Source: Carboxylicivirga mesophila
Lineage (GTDB): Bacteria; Bacteroidota; Bacteroidia; Bacteroidales; Marinilabiliaceae
Assembly: GCF_018271975.1 (NCBI RefSeq)
Contig: NZ_JAGUCN010000012.1
Coordinates: forward strand, 104,381-168,380
Reading direction: 5' to 3'
Length of the DNA: 64,000 nt
Of this stretch, positions 63,935 to 64,000 are shown one piece after another. The notes under the pieces were generated by a model that was not told the origin of the DNA, made no database searches, and saw nothing but the letters and a program-made list of their open reading frames with translations. Numbering within the stretch: position 1 is the first letter of the stretch; each line of letters begins with the position of its first letter. The position numbers and the translations under genes are program-made.

Positions 63935-64000
63935 TATACTCATGGCTAGTCTATAACCCTCGTATTTTAATTTAAATCTATCCAGTCCTTGTTTGATGGA

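Noticed and set aside
1..64000. CRISPR arrays, tRNA or rRNA genes, insertion sequences, prophage
   Set aside because: Reading the intergenic gaps showed no regular spacer-repeat array, no cloverleaf with CCA-type end, no transposase or integrase motif and no phage gene.

Overview
The window reads as chromosomal DNA of an anaerobic or facultatively anaerobic, T9SS-bearing marine-type member of the Bacteroidota, probably order Marinilabiliales or close to it. The evidence is two SusC/SusD pairs, a FecR/ECF-sigma pair, a C-terminal type IX secretion sorting domain, -7 boxes of the Bacteroidota form TAnnTTTG (several with TTG or TTTG about 19-20 bases upstream), AT-rich leaders without strong Shine-Dalgarno sequences, and an [FeFe]-hydrogenase. 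The genus is inferred, not shown. No rRNA, tRNA, CRISPR array, transposase or prophage gene was seen.

Layout. (1) 1-4.6 kb: end of hydB, then hydA, hydC and hydG, an electron-bifurcating-type [FeFe]-hydrogenase with one maturase. (2) 4.8-8.1 kb: an acyl-CoA dehydrogenase, a small secreted protein and a CvfB-like S1-domain protein. (3) 8.3-14.7 kb: a TolC/adaptor/RND efflux operon ending in a PII-like protein and a DUF2892 membrane protein, with possible competing hairpins between the pump and the small genes. (4) 14.8-16.6 kb: an orphan chemoreceptor-like protein. (5) 17.0-31.1 kb: a beta-glucoside/cellodextrin region. A NrtR/AraR-type Nudix regulator with its own promoter and operator-like palindrome is followed by a GPH symporter with an unusual periplasmic insertion and a GH94 cellobiose phosphorylase; then come an ECF sigma factor, a FecR anti-sigma factor, SusC, SusD and a GH3 beta-glucosidase lipoprotein. 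(6) 31.2-35.0 kb, minus strand: a secreted PHP phosphoesterase, NudC and a TPR-LuxR regulator.

(7) 35.4-49.3 kb: a 2584-residue T9SS-exported subtilase followed by a second SusC/SusD pair, an unknown lipoprotein and a DUF4625 lipoprotein. With no glycoside hydrolase present, this looks like a protein or peptide acquisition locus. (8) 49.5-54.5 kb: MarC, an M14 carboxypeptidase, a Trm11-like methyltransferase, an RhlE helicase and a small lipoprotein. (9) 54.5-59.6 kb: a REP-like hairpin cluster, then on the minus strand L-cysteine desulfidase and a tricorn-type S41 protease. (10) 59.8-63.9 kb: an ABC exporter, a small CxxC protein, flavodoxin and DUF2023.

A plausible overall picture: cello-oligosaccharides are cut by the GH3 enzyme and phosphorolysed by GH94, reductant leaves as H2 through HydABC, and protein is degraded by the giant subtilase and imported as peptides. 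M14, S41 and cysteine desulfidase genes nearby may add to peptide and amino-acid breakdown. These links rest on gene families and neighbourhood only.
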